Shown here in pieces: positions 53,502-61,892 of a stretch of 64,000 bases of DNA. The DNA is taken from positions 1,032,001 through 1,096,000 of the forward strand of contig NZ_CP139420.1 of the NCBI RefSeq assembly GCF_034119845.1, read 5' to 3'. The DNA is from Flavobacterium sp. NG2. Lineage in GTDB: Bacteria; Bacteroidota; Bacteroidia; Flavobacteriales; Flavobacteriaceae. Position 1 is the stretch's first letter. Every line of letters begins with the position of its first letter. The position numbers and the translations under genes are program-made. The notes below the pieces were generated by a model. The model had not been told where the DNA came from and searched no databases. It worked only from the letters and a program-made list of their open reading frames with translations.

Positions 53502-53579
53502 TAGCCCTGATGGAAGCGGCATCCTTTATTGCCCTTTTTCGGGCAATAAAGATATAGCGGACAGCAGGAATAGCTCCTA
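53502..53579 (+). repeat. Variable-stem palindromic repeat, family 1 (copy A)
   Basis: Left arm TAGCCCTGATGGAAGCGGC, stem TTTATTGCCC (53525-53534) pairing with GGGCAATAAA (53541-53550), right arm GATATAGCGGACAGCAGGAA then TAGCTCCTA. It ends directly beyond the enoyl-CoA hydratase stop and may terminate it. Confidence 0.85.
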
Positions 53580-53585
53580 AAAAAA

Positions 53586-54353
53586 TTATTTCTTAAACTG
53601 ACTTAAAGCGTTTTTAGTAAAATCAGAAAGGACTAGTTTTCCTGAGATTTCGGCTCTTTCGAATAAGAGTGTATCCCAATTTTCAGTGCCTTCCCAAAGA
53701 ACTTTTTTCATTTCGTATAGGGCTTCGGGATGGTAGGATGCTAGTTTTTCGACAAAAGAATTTAGGTTTTTATCTACTATTTCTTGGTTATCAAAAATTT
53801 CGGAAAAAAGACCTTTTTCGTTCGCCCATGCTGCGGTTTTCCATGTGTGTGGCGCAAGTGCCAACTGACTCATAGCAGTTTTCCCAATTTTGTGACTGAC
53901 AGCAGGCTCTATAACAAAAGGGCCTATACCAATGGCGATTTCAGACAGTTTGATAGCACTGGTTTCAGTGGCAAAAACGTAATCACAAGCAGCTATAATA
54001 CCTACACCGCCACCCACGGCTTTGCCTTGGACGCGACCCACAATGATTTTACAACAGTTGCGCATGGCGTTTAACAAAAGAGCAAATCCTGAGAAAAAAT
54101 GTGTGCCTTGCTCAGGGGTTTGTACCGCCAAAAGTTCGTCAAAAGAGGCTCCAGCACAAAAAGCGCCATTGCCTTGACTTTGCAAAACGATAACTGAAAC
54201 TTCCTGATTAGTGCTCAATGTATTGATTTGCTCCGTAAGTTGGTCGAGTAAATTTCTGGGAAACGAATTGCTCGCTGGATGTCCAAAAGTGAGTGTTGCG
54301 GTCTTGTTTTGAATGCTTGTCGTTACGATTCCAATTGTTTCTTGCACTGCCAT
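53586..54353 (-). CDS. Enoyl-CoA hydratase/isomerase family protein
   Basis: A 255-aa crotonase-fold protein. The oxyanion-hole regions are NGAFCAGASFDELL and VQGKAVGGGVGIIAACDYVFA. The usual catalytic glutamate region appears as IKLSEIAIGIGPFVIEPAVS, with Glu retained. It may act in fatty-acid or phenylacetate breakdown; the exact substrate cannot be told. Monocistronic, with the palindromic repeat beyond its stop and the tRNA gene upstream. Confidence 0.87.
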   Translation of the reverse strand: MAVQETIGIVTTSIQNKTATLTFGHPASNSFPRNLLDQLTEQINTLSTNQEVSVIVLQSQGNGAFCAGASFDELLAVQTPEQGTHFFSGFALLLNAMRNCCKIIVGRVQGKAVGGGVGIIAACDYVFATETSAIKLSEIAIGIGPFVIEPAVSHKIGKTAMSQLALAPHTWKTAAWANEKGLFSEIFDNQEIVDKNLNSFVEKLASYHPEALYEMKKVLWEGTENWDTLLFERAEISGKLVLSDFTKNALSQFKK

Positions 54354-54450
54354 AGGGATTTCTTTGATGTAAAGTTAAAAATATTAGGCTTATGGTTTGT
54401 TATTGATAGCCGAATTATTAGAATTTCCTTTTTTGGATGACTTATTATAT

Positions 54451-54458
54451 TATATTTG
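54451..54458 (+). promoter_or_regulatory. -7 promoter element TATATTTG of the tRNA gene
   Basis: TAnnTTTG match 10 bp ahead of the tRNA 5' end. A TTTTGG stretch lies 15 bp before it. Confidence 0.65.
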
Positions 54459-54468
54459 TGAAACTAAT

Positions 54469-54542
54469 GGGGATGTAGCTCAGTTGGCTAGAGTGCTTGA
54501 CTGGCAGTCAAGAGGTCGTGGGTTCGAGCCCCATCTTCTCCA
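54469..54542 (+). tRNA. tRNA-Ala (GGC anticodon)
   Basis: A 74-nt cloverleaf from GGGGATGTAGCTC to the discriminator A. The anticodon stem CTTGA/TCAAG encloses CTGGCAG, so the anticodon is GGC. The G3:U70 pair, the identity mark of alanine tRNA, is present. The T arm is GTGGG-TTCGAGC-CCCAT. The 3' CCA is not encoded. One T-T mismatch lies in the acceptor stem (positions 6-67). Confidence 0.95.
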
Positions 54543-54558
54543 CTAAGAATAAAATAGT

Positions 54559-54593
54559 AACCCTTGTAAAGTATAAATTTACAAGGGTTTTTT
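54559..54593 (+). terminator. Rho-independent terminator after tRNA-Ala
   Basis: AACCCTTGTAAA (54559-54570) pairs perfectly with TTTACAAGGGTT (54578-54589), then a T run. Confidence 0.92.
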
Positions 54594-54671
54594 ATTGTAA
54601 CGAATCATTAAAAAGGAAATTTATTGTTCTAAAGATTGATATTGTACAACTATTTAATTTAAAACCGTTTT

Positions 54672-56765
54672 ATGAAAATGACTAAAATAGTATCCTTTTA
54701 TTTTGTTTTTTTTCTTATTCTTTTGAATGATCAAAGTCTTTTGGGGCAAATAAAGAATGATACTATAGGGTTGTCAGAACTAATTGTCAAAAGTTTACCT
54801 ATTCAAAGCTCAATTCAAAATTCGGCTTCATCTATTTCCATCATTTCAAGGGAAGAAATCAAAATGTCTGATGGCATCATTCTTACCCCAGTTCTCAACA
54901 AGATTCCAGGAGTATTTATGCAACAAGGCTCGCTGAATACCAATAAAATAAGCATCCGTGCTGTTGGTTCTAGATCGCAATATAGTACCACTCGAATCAA
55001 AGCCTATTTTGAAGAAATTCCGCTTACTAGTACTGAGGGAGAAACAACATTAGAAGATATTGATTTAGAAGCAATAGGGAAAATTGAAATTATCAAAGGT
55101 CCTAATTCAACTAGTTTTGGAGCAGGGTTAGGAGGGGTAATTAACTTACTGGCGAACACAAGTCCTTCTGATAATTCATTTGTTAAAGCGGGGACGACAG
55201 TAGGAAGTTTTGAATTATTGAAACAGACAGTCAGTGCGGGCTATAGCGATAAGAAATCAAGTTTTTATACCAATTATGTTGATTTGCATAATGAAGGTTA
55301 TAGAGCAAACAGTAGATATGACCGAAAGTCATTGAATCTATTTGGAAAGCACCATATTTCGAAAAAGGATATATTGTCTCTTTTTGCTATTGGAACACGA
55401 TTGAAAGCTTTTATTCCAAGTTCTATTAGCGAAATGGATTTTAACAATGCTCCTCAAAAAGCAGCAACAACATGGGGAGAGGCTAAAGGATTTGAGTCTT
55501 ATGACAAATTAGTGATGGGGTTAGGTCACCAACATAATTTTACGGAAAACTGGACTTGGAATTCTAGTATTTCTTCATCGTTCAAAAATGGCTATGAAGC
55601 TCGGCCTTTTGACATTTTAAAAGACAACAGTTTTTTATTTGGATTTAGGTCAAAGGTTAATCATTCGACTCAATTGTTTTCCTATCCAACTACTTTTAGT
55701 TTGGGCGTAGAATATTTAACCGAAAACTATGACTTTTCACTTTATAAAAATTTATATAAGTCACAGCCAGGTCAAGGAAGTATTCAGGGAGATCGATTTA
55801 GTGAAATCAATCAAAATAGAAACAATTCGAATGCTTTTATCCAAATGAATATACAGCTTACCAGCAAGTTGTTTTTAGAATCGGGCTTGGCATTAAATAG
55901 AACCAATTATCAGCAAAACGATGTTTTTGTTGAAAATAATATGGATGAAAAAAAGTATAGTTTTGGGTCAATTTGGTCACCCCGTTTAGGTCTGTCTTAT
56001 GCAATTGCAAAAGGGAAAAACCTATTTTCATCCATTAGTAAAGGGTTCTCAACACCGACTGTTGCGGAAACATTAACGCCCGAGGGGCAAATCAATACAA
56101 GTTTAAAACCGGAAATAGGGGTGAACTATGAGCTGGGGTTCAAAGGTGTTTTTTTAAATTCTAAACTCTATACCGAGTTTGTGTTTTATACTATGAATGT
56201 TGAAAATTTATTAGTAGCCAGACGTTTTGCAGACGATCAATACATGGGAATTAATGCAGGGAAAAGTTCCCATCGGGGGATTGAATTCTTGGTCAACTAT
56301 AAATGGATTCCTAATTCAAACATTCAAATTCAACCCTATTTTTCAGGAGCAATCAATAACTTTAAGTTTGATGAGTTTATAGATAAGGATAGCGATTTCT
56401 CTGGAAATAACTTGCCTGCTGTTCCTGATGTGCAATGGAATCTAGGGTTTGATTTAAAATCTAATTTCGGATTGAATTGGAATGCAAACTATGTTTTTTT
56501 TGGAAAAATGGCTTTGAATGATGCCAATTCAAAATACACTGAAAATTACCAATTACTAAATACCAAGGTTACTTATGCTTTTATTCTACTAAAAAAGGTA
56601 AAGACAGAAATGAACATAGGGATGCAGAATATCTTAAACGAAAAGTACGCTTCAAGTGTTTTACCAAATGCGGTTGGTTTTAGCGGTGCTTCGCCACGTT
56701 ATTATTATCCAGGAAATCCAAGAAACCTATACGGCGGAGCAAGTTTTACCTATCTTTTTAATTAA
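54672..56765 (+). CDS. TonB-dependent outer-membrane receptor
   Basis: A 697-aa receptor. A signal sequence (residues 1-25, ending LLGQ) is followed by a plug domain (residues about 40-150: SASSISIISREEIKMSDG, VLNKIPGVFMQQGSLNTNKISIRAVGSRSQYSTTR, GPNSTSFGAGLGGVINL) and a 22-strand barrel ending in GGASFTYLFN with a terminal aromatic residue. The plug form suggests a siderophore/ferric-complex (FecA-like) receptor, but no SusD or FecR partner is adjacent, so substrate is open. It is convergent with the PQQ-dehydrogenase/cytochrome pair with 2 bp between stops. Confidence 0.9.
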   Translation: MKMTKIVSFYFVFFLILLNDQSLLGQIKNDTIGLSELIVKSLPIQSSIQNSASSISIISREEIKMSDGIILTPVLNKIPGVFMQQGSLNTNKISIRAVGSRSQYSTTRIKAYFEEIPLTSTEGETTLEDIDLEAIGKIEIIKGPNSTSFGAGLGGVINLLANTSPSDNSFVKAGTTVGSFELLKQTVSAGYSDKKSSFYTNYVDLHNEGYRANSRYDRKSLNLFGKHHISKKDILSLFAIGTRLKAFIPSSISEMDFNNAPQKAATTWGEAKGFESYDKLVMGLGHQHNFTENWTWNSSISSSFKNGYEARPFDILKDNSFLFGFRSKVNHSTQLFSYPTTFSLGVEYLTENYDFSLYKNLYKSQPGQGSIQGDRFSEINQNRNNSNAFIQMNIQLTSKLFLESGLALNRTNYQQNDVFVENNMDEKKYSFGSIWSPRLGLSYAIAKGKNLFSSISKGFSTPTVAETLTPEGQINTSLKPEIGVNYELGFKGVFLNSKLYTEFVFYTMNVENLLVARRFADDQYMGINAGKSSHRGIEFLVNYKWIPNSNIQIQPYFSGAINNFKFDEFIDKDSDFSGNNLPAVPDVQWNLGFDLKSNFGLNWNANYVFFGKMALNDANSKYTENYQLLNTKVTYAFILLKKVKTEMNIGMQNILNEKYASSVLPNAVGFSGASPRYYYPGNPRNLYGGASFTYLFN

Positions 56766-56767
56766 AT

Positions 56768-57238
56768 TTAGTCTTTGGGAATCGACTTTACTTCTTCAAG
56801 GGTAACTATTTTAGTTTGTTTGTTAGACCATGAATTCATAATGTAATTCATAACATCAGCTACTTCTTGGTTTTCCAGACCCATTTCAGGCATCGTATTA
56901 TTGTATTTTTTTCCGTTAACGACTATTGGTCCAGTTTGACCATACTTCACGGCATGTATACTTTGTTTTCGTTTTTTGATGAGCCAGTCGGAACCATCAA
57001 GTGGAGGAAAATTAAGCTTGTCGCCTTTTCCGTTTGCTAAATGACATTGGATACAAAAATCAGCATAGATGTCTTTACCTCTGTTTATGCTCTTTTGTAA
57101 TTCTGTTTTTTGTTGTTGAGAACTAAGGTTGATGTAGTTGGTACTATTTTCTTTTTCTAATACAGAACTCGATGAAACAAAAAATGCAAAGCTTACTAAA
57201 ACTGGGCAAGTCAAAAAATAAAATTGATTAAATTTCAT
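56768..57238 (-). CDS. c-type cytochrome
   Basis: A 156-aa exported mono-haem cytochrome c with an N-terminal hydrophobic signal (residues about 8-24) and the haem motif CIQCH in YADFCIQCHLANGKGDKL. A likely axial methionine lies in NTMPEMGLENQEVADVMNYIM. The start is 2 bp beyond the stop of the sugar dehydrogenase gene, so it probably takes electrons from that enzyme in the periplasm and passes them to the respiratory chain. Confidence 0.92.
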   Translation of the reverse strand: MKFNQFYFLTCPVLVSFAFFVSSSSVLEKENSTNYINLSSQQQKTELQKSINRGKDIYADFCIQCHLANGKGDKLNFPPLDGSDWLIKKRKQSIHAVKYGQTGPIVVNGKKYNNTMPEMGLENQEVADVMNYIMNSWSNKQTKIVTLEEVKSIPKD

Positions 57239-57240
57239 AG

Positions 57241-58353
57241 TTAATTAGGTATAATTCTAAAGATTCCCTTTTGTTCCACAGCCAAATAGAGGTAACCATC
57301 ATGGCCTTGGATTACGTTTCTTACACGACCAATATCAGTGGCGATTTTTTGTCTCTTGATTACTGTATTTCCATTCAGTTTAAGGAGTTCTAAATATTGG
57401 AATTTCAAAGAGCCTACAAGTAAATGTCCTTTCCAATCAGGATATTTATCACCAGTAACAAAGGTCATTCCGCAAGGAGCAATGGAAGGTGTCCAATAAT
57501 ACAATGGTTGTTCCATTCCTGCTTTTTCAGTAATATCACTTAAAATTGAGCCATCATAGTTAATACCATAGGTAATTACAGGCCAGCCATAATTTGCTCC
57601 TTTCTTAATGATGTTGATTTCATCACCTCCTTTAGGCCCATGTTCGTGAGTCCAAATTTCACCTGTCGTTGGGTTTTTAGTCACTCCTTGAGGATTGCGA
57701 TGTCCATAGGAATAAATAGCTTCTTTAGCTCCTGCTTTGCCGACAAACGGATTGTCAGTGGGGATTTTTCCATCATCTAGCAAGCGATAGATTTTACCTC
57801 CATCACGATTGATATCTTGTGGATTATCAAATTTTCTATTTCGTTCACCTATGCTAAAATAAAGATGGCCTTCATTGTCAAAAGCGATGCGGGAACCAAA
57901 ATGATTTGGACCATTAGTGTCGGGTGCTGCGGTGTATAAATCTTCAATTTGTGTCAAACTGCCATCCACTAATTTTGCTCTTATGAGTTTCGTATTTGCG
58001 CCTTCGCTAAGTCCGTAAGAATAAGTAAAATAAATCCATCCTGTTTTTTCGTAATTGGGATGTAACGCAATATCTAGGAGTCCACCTTGACCACGTTTGA
58101 ATACATCAGGTGTATTTTTTATTTCAGTGTTTACACCATTTTTAACATGAAAAAGCGTCCCACTTTTTTCAGTTACTAATAAACTGCCGTCAGCTAACAT
58201 GACCATGCCCCAAGGAATGCTTATTCCTGTTGCAACAGATTCAAAGCGGTACTTTACTTCCTCGTCAGCTAATAGAATGTCATCATGTTTAACTTGTGAG
58301 GAACAACTCAGAATAAAAAATATAAAGAAAAACGAACAGATTTTAGACATCAT
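57241..58353 (-). CDS. PQQ-dependent sugar dehydrogenase (GSDH/YliI type), lipoprotein
   Basis: A 370-aa soluble-type six-bladed propeller quinoprotein. A signal with lipobox ILSC (residues about 13-16) marks it as a lipoprotein. The motifs IPWGMVMLADGSLLVTEKSG, RGQGGLLDIALHPNYEKTGWIYFTYS, PNHFGSRIAFDNEGHLYFSIGER and TGEIWTHEHGPKGGDEIN are typical of aldose sugar dehydrogenase/glucose-sorbosone dehydrogenase. PQQ synthesis genes are not in the window. Operon with the cytochrome c gene. Confidence 0.92.
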   Translation of the reverse strand: MMSKICSFFFIFFILSCSSQVKHDDILLADEEVKYRFESVATGISIPWGMVMLADGSLLVTEKSGTLFHVKNGVNTEIKNTPDVFKRGQGGLLDIALHPNYEKTGWIYFTYSYGLSEGANTKLIRAKLVDGSLTQIEDLYTAAPDTNGPNHFGSRIAFDNEGHLYFSIGERNRKFDNPQDINRDGGKIYRLLDDGKIPTDNPFVGKAGAKEAIYSYGHRNPQGVTKNPTTGEIWTHEHGPKGGDEINIIKKGANYGWPVITYGINYDGSILSDITEKAGMEQPLYYWTPSIAPCGMTFVTGDKYPDWKGHLLVGSLKFQYLELLKLNGNTVIKRQKIATDIGRVRNVIQGHDGYLYLAVEQKGIFRIIPN

Positions 58354-58548
58354 TTTATGTTTTTTTTGAAATCAAAAAATAGGTAATAGTAAATATAGTG
58401 TTATTTATTAATATTATAAAATTTACTATTATTATCTGAAAATCAGTTGATTTGGTGCTTAATGATGATTGTTGTAATTTGGGTTCACAGCATAGTGAAT
58501 AATGAAAGTGTACTGTTATTTAAAAAAGTTCAGTTCCATTCATTGTCT

Positions 58549-59685
58549 TTATTCCGCATTCGCATTATCAATTACTTTGGACATTCTAGAGATAATATCC
58601 GATTTATAACCTACCTCAAATAATTGTATAATTCCTTTTTTATCGATAACAATATTGGTGGGGTAAGAAGTTACATTAAAGTCGGATGCGATAGTTCTCC
58701 CTTCAGCGATAACGTCATAATTGAGTTTAAGCCTTTTGAAAAAATCATCTATTTTATCATTAGTGTCTAAGGCTATGGCTATGAAATGTACTTTTTGATC
58801 TTTGTATTTTTCTTTTAGTTCATTGAGTTTTGGGATTTCGGCTTTACAAGGAGCACAAGTTGTAAACCAAAAATTAAGAACAACAACATCACCAAGCATT
58901 TTTTTGGTGTCTATTTTTTTGCTATATATAGTGTAATCTTTAAGAAAAGAGGCTTTATTGCCAATATTTTTTTCTCTAAGGGCTTTATATCTCTCTTCGG
59001 ATTCATTTTTACTTTTTTTGTATTCATCCAAAGTTTGAATTTCAAAACCTTCCAAAGAGTAAAAATTTTCAGGTAATTTTTCATAGTAAATACTTTTGGC
59101 TACCACCATAAAATGTCCAAATTGTTTACTATAACCAGGATATTGAAGTAAAAAGCCGTCTATTTTAAACTCTTTGCAATATCTTAAACCTAATTTATTG
59201 GTGTACATTATTTCTTTGGGTTTTCCATTTATAATGACAAAACCTTTTTCACATGCTAAATCACATATTTTTTTGTCTTCGATATTTGGAAAAGCTTCTA
59301 CACTAATTTTGGGTTCTGTAAAATCGTATTCTATACTTTTTTTAAAAGTACTTAAAATAGAATTGCTATATACTTTACGTTTATTATAATCATAAAGTTT
59401 GAAAGACTGAATCTGTGATTTGTTCTTAAGTTGTCTTTCAATCATTTTGTCTTTATTGAAAGTGACAGTGATTTCGGTTATAAAGTCTGTTGAATTTTGT
59501 TCTTCGGCTGTTAAATTTCTTTCGTAGATAACATCGTAGATAATCAAAATGTCGTTCTTAATATTGTTTGCTTCCGCGGTTTTCCATTGTGAAAAACAAG
59601 TGCTGATGGTTAATAATTGAACAATTAATAAAAGAGAGTTATTTGTAATTTTTATTTTATTCCAAAAGCGTTTTGTATTATTCAT
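58549..59685 (-). CDS. TlpA-like thioredoxin-fold protein, exported
   Basis: A 378-aa protein from ATG 59685 (MNNTKRFWNKIKITNNSL). An earlier in-frame start at 59748 would place 21 extra residues ahead of the signal. A signal segment (residues about 12-32, ending CFSQ) is followed by about 210 residues of unassigned sequence. A C-terminal thioredoxin domain has the active site FTTCAPCKAEIPKL (CAPC) and the cis-proline region SYPTNIVIDKKG. It probably reduces or exchanges disulfides in periplasmic or cytochrome proteins. No redox partner gene is adjacent. Confidence 0.88.
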   Translation of the reverse strand: MNNTKRFWNKIKITNNSLLLIVQLLTISTCFSQWKTAEANNIKNDILIIYDVIYERNLTAEEQNSTDFITEITVTFNKDKMIERQLKNKSQIQSFKLYDYNKRKVYSNSILSTFKKSIEYDFTEPKISVEAFPNIEDKKICDLACEKGFVIINGKPKEIMYTNKLGLRYCKEFKIDGFLLQYPGYSKQFGHFMVVAKSIYYEKLPENFYSLEGFEIQTLDEYKKSKNESEERYKALREKNIGNKASFLKDYTIYSKKIDTKKMLGDVVVLNFWFTTCAPCKAEIPKLNELKEKYKDQKVHFIAIALDTNDKIDDFFKRLKLNYDVIAEGRTIASDFNVTSYPTNIVIDKKGIIQLFEVGYKSDIISRMSKVIDNANAE

Positions 59686-59950
59686 AGTTGAGAGGATAAT
59701 GTTTTTAATCAAAACTTTTTTCGTTAGAAATACTTTACAAGAATACATATTTTATTTTATTATACGGAAAAAATATTAATCTCTCTACCGATATTTTTAT
59801 GATTTTTTGAAGTTTATTTTGCAAGATTAGAATTGATTGTATCTTTGAATTTTATTAGCATTTTGGATTTGTTGTAGTTTATCTGATTAATTTTACAATT
59901 CAAGTAGTTTTAATGAAATTATACATTTTTTAAAAAGATATACTTAAATA

Positions 59951-60697
59951 ATGGGAGCAAAAGTAAGACCGAAGAAATCTGATAAAAATCCAGTAAAAAA
60001 ACAAAATTCTAGCTCTATGGGTAGTAAAATTAAACTTTTCCTTTTGAAGGTGATTCTATGGTTTTTTGGAATTTCAATATTTTTTGTAGTAGTTTTTAAA
60101 TTTGTTCCAGTGCCATTGACTCCTCTTATGGTTATTCGAATTATCGAAAATAAAACTTCTGGTAAAGATGCTGTTTTTAGTCACGACTGGGAACCTCTTG
60201 AGAACATTTCTATGAATTTGCAAAAAGCAGTCATCGCTAGTGAGGATGGTTTGTTCTTACGACACAACGGATTTGATTTTACAGCAATGCAAAAGGCATA
60301 CAAAAACAACGAAAGAGGCCGTAGAATAAAAGGGGGTAGTACCATATCCCAACAAACAGCTAAGAATGTTTTTCTTTGGCAAGGACGAAGTTATTTGAGA
60401 AAAGGACTTGAAGCTTATTTTACTGTTCTAATTGAACTTATTTGGGGAAAAGAGCGTATTATGGAAGTCTATCTTAATAGTATTGAGATGGGGGATGGAA
60501 TTTACGGTGCACAAGCTGCAGCACAGTATTGGTATCGAAAAGATTGTACAAGTTTAACCCCAATACAAGCAGCTGGAATTGCAGCTATATTACCAAATCC
60601 TAGAAAGTATAAAGCAACTAGTTCTTCGTCATATATCAATGGGCGAAAATCTAAGATTGTTAGGGTAATGAATTCAGTAGGCACTGTAAAATATTAA
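59951..60697 (+). CDS. mtgA: Monofunctional biosynthetic peptidoglycan transglycosylase
   Basis: A 248-aa GT51 enzyme that polymerises glycan strands from lipid II. One membrane anchor (residues about 28-48) is followed by the catalytic domain with the glutamate motif ASEDGLFLRHNGFDF, GGSTISQQTAKNVFLW, RKGLEAYFTVLIELIWGKERIMEVYLN and AAAQYWY. It lacks a transpeptidase domain, which marks MtgA rather than PBP1. A strong terminator follows. Confidence 0.95.
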   Translation: MGAKVRPKKSDKNPVKKQNSSSMGSKIKLFLLKVILWFFGISIFFVVVFKFVPVPLTPLMVIRIIENKTSGKDAVFSHDWEPLENISMNLQKAVIASEDGLFLRHNGFDFTAMQKAYKNNERGRRIKGGSTISQQTAKNVFLWQGRSYLRKGLEAYFTVLIELIWGKERIMEVYLNSIEMGDGIYGAQAAAQYWYRKDCTSLTPIQAAGIAAILPNPRKYKATSSSSYINGRKSKIVRVMNSVGTVKY

Positions 60698-60717
60698 TTC
60701 AGAATTAAAATTCATAA

Positions 60718-60758
60718 AAAAAAGGCTGTTTGAAATCAATATTTCATACAGCCTTTTT
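60718..60758. terminator. Bidirectional terminator between mtgA and YwqK-like gene
   Basis: AAAAAGGCTGT...TGAAAT (60718-60735) pairs with ATTTCA...ACAGCCTTTTT (60741-60758). Confidence 0.88.
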
Positions 60759-60776
60759 GACAAGAATACAACTGAA

Positions 60777-61124
60777 CTAATTAGTTACTATAGCGTCTTT
60801 TTTCCAGTTTTTTACTGCTACAATTTTATTAGCAGTATAATCTATTTCGTTTAATGAGCTATCGTTCCATAAGAACCATTTTCCCACTTTTGCTCCGTTA
60901 CTATATTGTGCGATAGCGATTTTATTACCAGTTTCATCGTAGGAAATCCATTCGCCGTGAAGTTTTCCGTCTTTAAAAGTACCTTGTTGTTGGACTTGAC
61001 CATTCTCATAATAATAAGTAGCCATAACGGTATTGTTTTTTGCAACTTCTAATTTTGGTTTTCCTTCATTAGCAAATAACATTCCTGAAAGTAAAACGGC
61101 TCCTAATACTATATATTTTTTCAT
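60777..61124 (-). CDS. YwqK/MORN-like secreted protein, copy 1
   Basis: A 115-aa exported protein: signal sequence MKKYIVLGAVLLSGMLFANE, then three MORN-like repeats (YYENGQVQQQGTFKDGKLHGEW, YDETGNKIAIAQYSNGAKVGKW, and WNDSSLNEIDYTANKI). The family is often labelled antitoxin YwqK, but no toxin gene is adjacent, so that label should not be read as function. It is a tandem paralogue of 61306-61653 with a near-copy of its upstream region. Confidence 0.88.
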   Translation of the reverse strand: MKKYIVLGAVLLSGMLFANEGKPKLEVAKNNTVMATYYYENGQVQQQGTFKDGKLHGEWISYDETGNKIAIAQYSNGAKVGKWFLWNDSSLNEIDYTANKIVAVKNWKKDAIVTN

Positions 61125-61151
61125 GGTTTAAAGTTTTTAAGGTTTGTTTTT

Positions 61152-61159
61152 CAAATGTA
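61152..61159 (-). promoter_or_regulatory. -7 promoter element TACATTTG (minus strand), YwqK copy 1
   Basis: TAnnTTTG match 27 bp ahead of the minus-strand ATG at 61124. The region upstream of it is repeated ahead of copy 2. Confidence 0.55.
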
Positions 61160-61251
61160 AAAACTTTACTTACGTTAAAAAAACAATTTGGTAACAATTT
61201 CATAACATAGACAAAAACTTAACATTGGAAATTTATTTTGACAAAATAAAA

Positions 61252-61278
61252 AAGGCTTTCGTTGATTACGAAAGCCTT
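61252..61278 (-). terminator. Terminator after YwqK copy 2
   Basis: AAGGCTTTCG (61252-61261) pairs perfectly with CGAAAGCCTT (61269-61278). T-rich on the minus strand beyond it. Confidence 0.88.
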
Positions 61279-61305
61279 AAATTCCTTAGGGAGATGACAA
61301 ATTTT

Positions 61306-61653
61306 CTATTCGTCATTTGCAATAGCTTCTCTTTTCCAGTTTTTTACAGCTGCAATTTTGTTATTGGTAAAATCGACTTCATTCAAAGAACTCTTATTCC
61401 AGAAGAACCATTTCCCTGTTTTTTGTCCTTTATCGTAGATTGCAATGGCTGTTTTGTTTCCTTCCTGATCATAGGAAGTCCATTCGCCCTGAAGTTTTCC
61501 ATTTTTAAAGAAACCTTCTTGCATGATTTGACCATTTTCATGAAAATACGTGGCTTTAACCATATTGTTTACGGCCTCTAGTTTTGGTTGGAGGTTTTGA
61601 GAGAATAACATTCCTGAAACCAATAATAGGGTAATCATTATATATTTTTTCAT
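61306..61653 (-). CDS. YwqK/MORN-like secreted protein, copy 2
   Basis: A 115-aa paralogue of the previous gene. Signal MKKYIMITLLLVSGMLFSQ, then three MORN-like repeats (YFHENGQIMQEGFFKNGKL, YDQEGNKTAIAIYDKGQKTG, FWNKSSLNEVDFTNNKIAA). Its terminator and promoter are separate from copy 1. The 60-bp stretch ahead of both genes (AACAATTTGGTAACAATTT, then AAAACTTAACATTGG) is nearly identical, so the whole transcription unit was duplicated and both may be controlled in the same way. Confidence 0.88.
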   Translation of the reverse strand: MKKYIMITLLLVSGMLFSQNLQPKLEAVNNMVKATYFHENGQIMQEGFFKNGKLQGEWTSYDQEGNKTAIAIYDKGQKTGKWFFWNKSSLNEVDFTNNKIAAVKNWKREAIANDE

Positions 61654-61690
61654 TTTATTGAGAATTTAAAGGGTTAAACTGATGATATAA

Positions 61691-61698
61691 CAAATATA
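61691..61698 (-). promoter_or_regulatory. -7 promoter element TATATTTG (minus strand), YwqK copy 2
   Basis: TAnnTTTG match 37 bp ahead of the minus-strand ATG at 61653. Confidence 0.55.
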
Positions 61699-61838
61699 AG
61701 AAGGAATTTACATTAAAAAAACAATTTGGTAACAATTTAATAACATTGAGTAAAAACTTAACATTGGGATTTTGCATAGATATTTTGTTTTTAACTTAAA
61801 AAAGCAAAAATTCTCAATTCATTCTTCATAATTAGTCC

Positions 61839-61846
61839 TAAATTTG
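61839..61846 (+). promoter_or_regulatory. -7 promoter element TAAATTTG ahead of aspS
   Basis: TAnnTTTG match 46 bp ahead of the aspS ATG. Confidence 0.6.
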
Positions 61847-61892
61847 CATCCGTTCTCAAAAACGAGAAAACGAATAATCTAAAATTTTTATC

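Noticed and set aside
54469..54542. tRNA-Gly reading of the tRNA
   Set aside because: The loop CTGGCAG places U33 before GGC, so the anticodon is GGC (Ala), and G3:U70 confirms alanine.
60777..61653. Toxin-antitoxin system
   Set aside because: YwqK is only a family label. Both proteins have signal peptides and no toxin gene is present.
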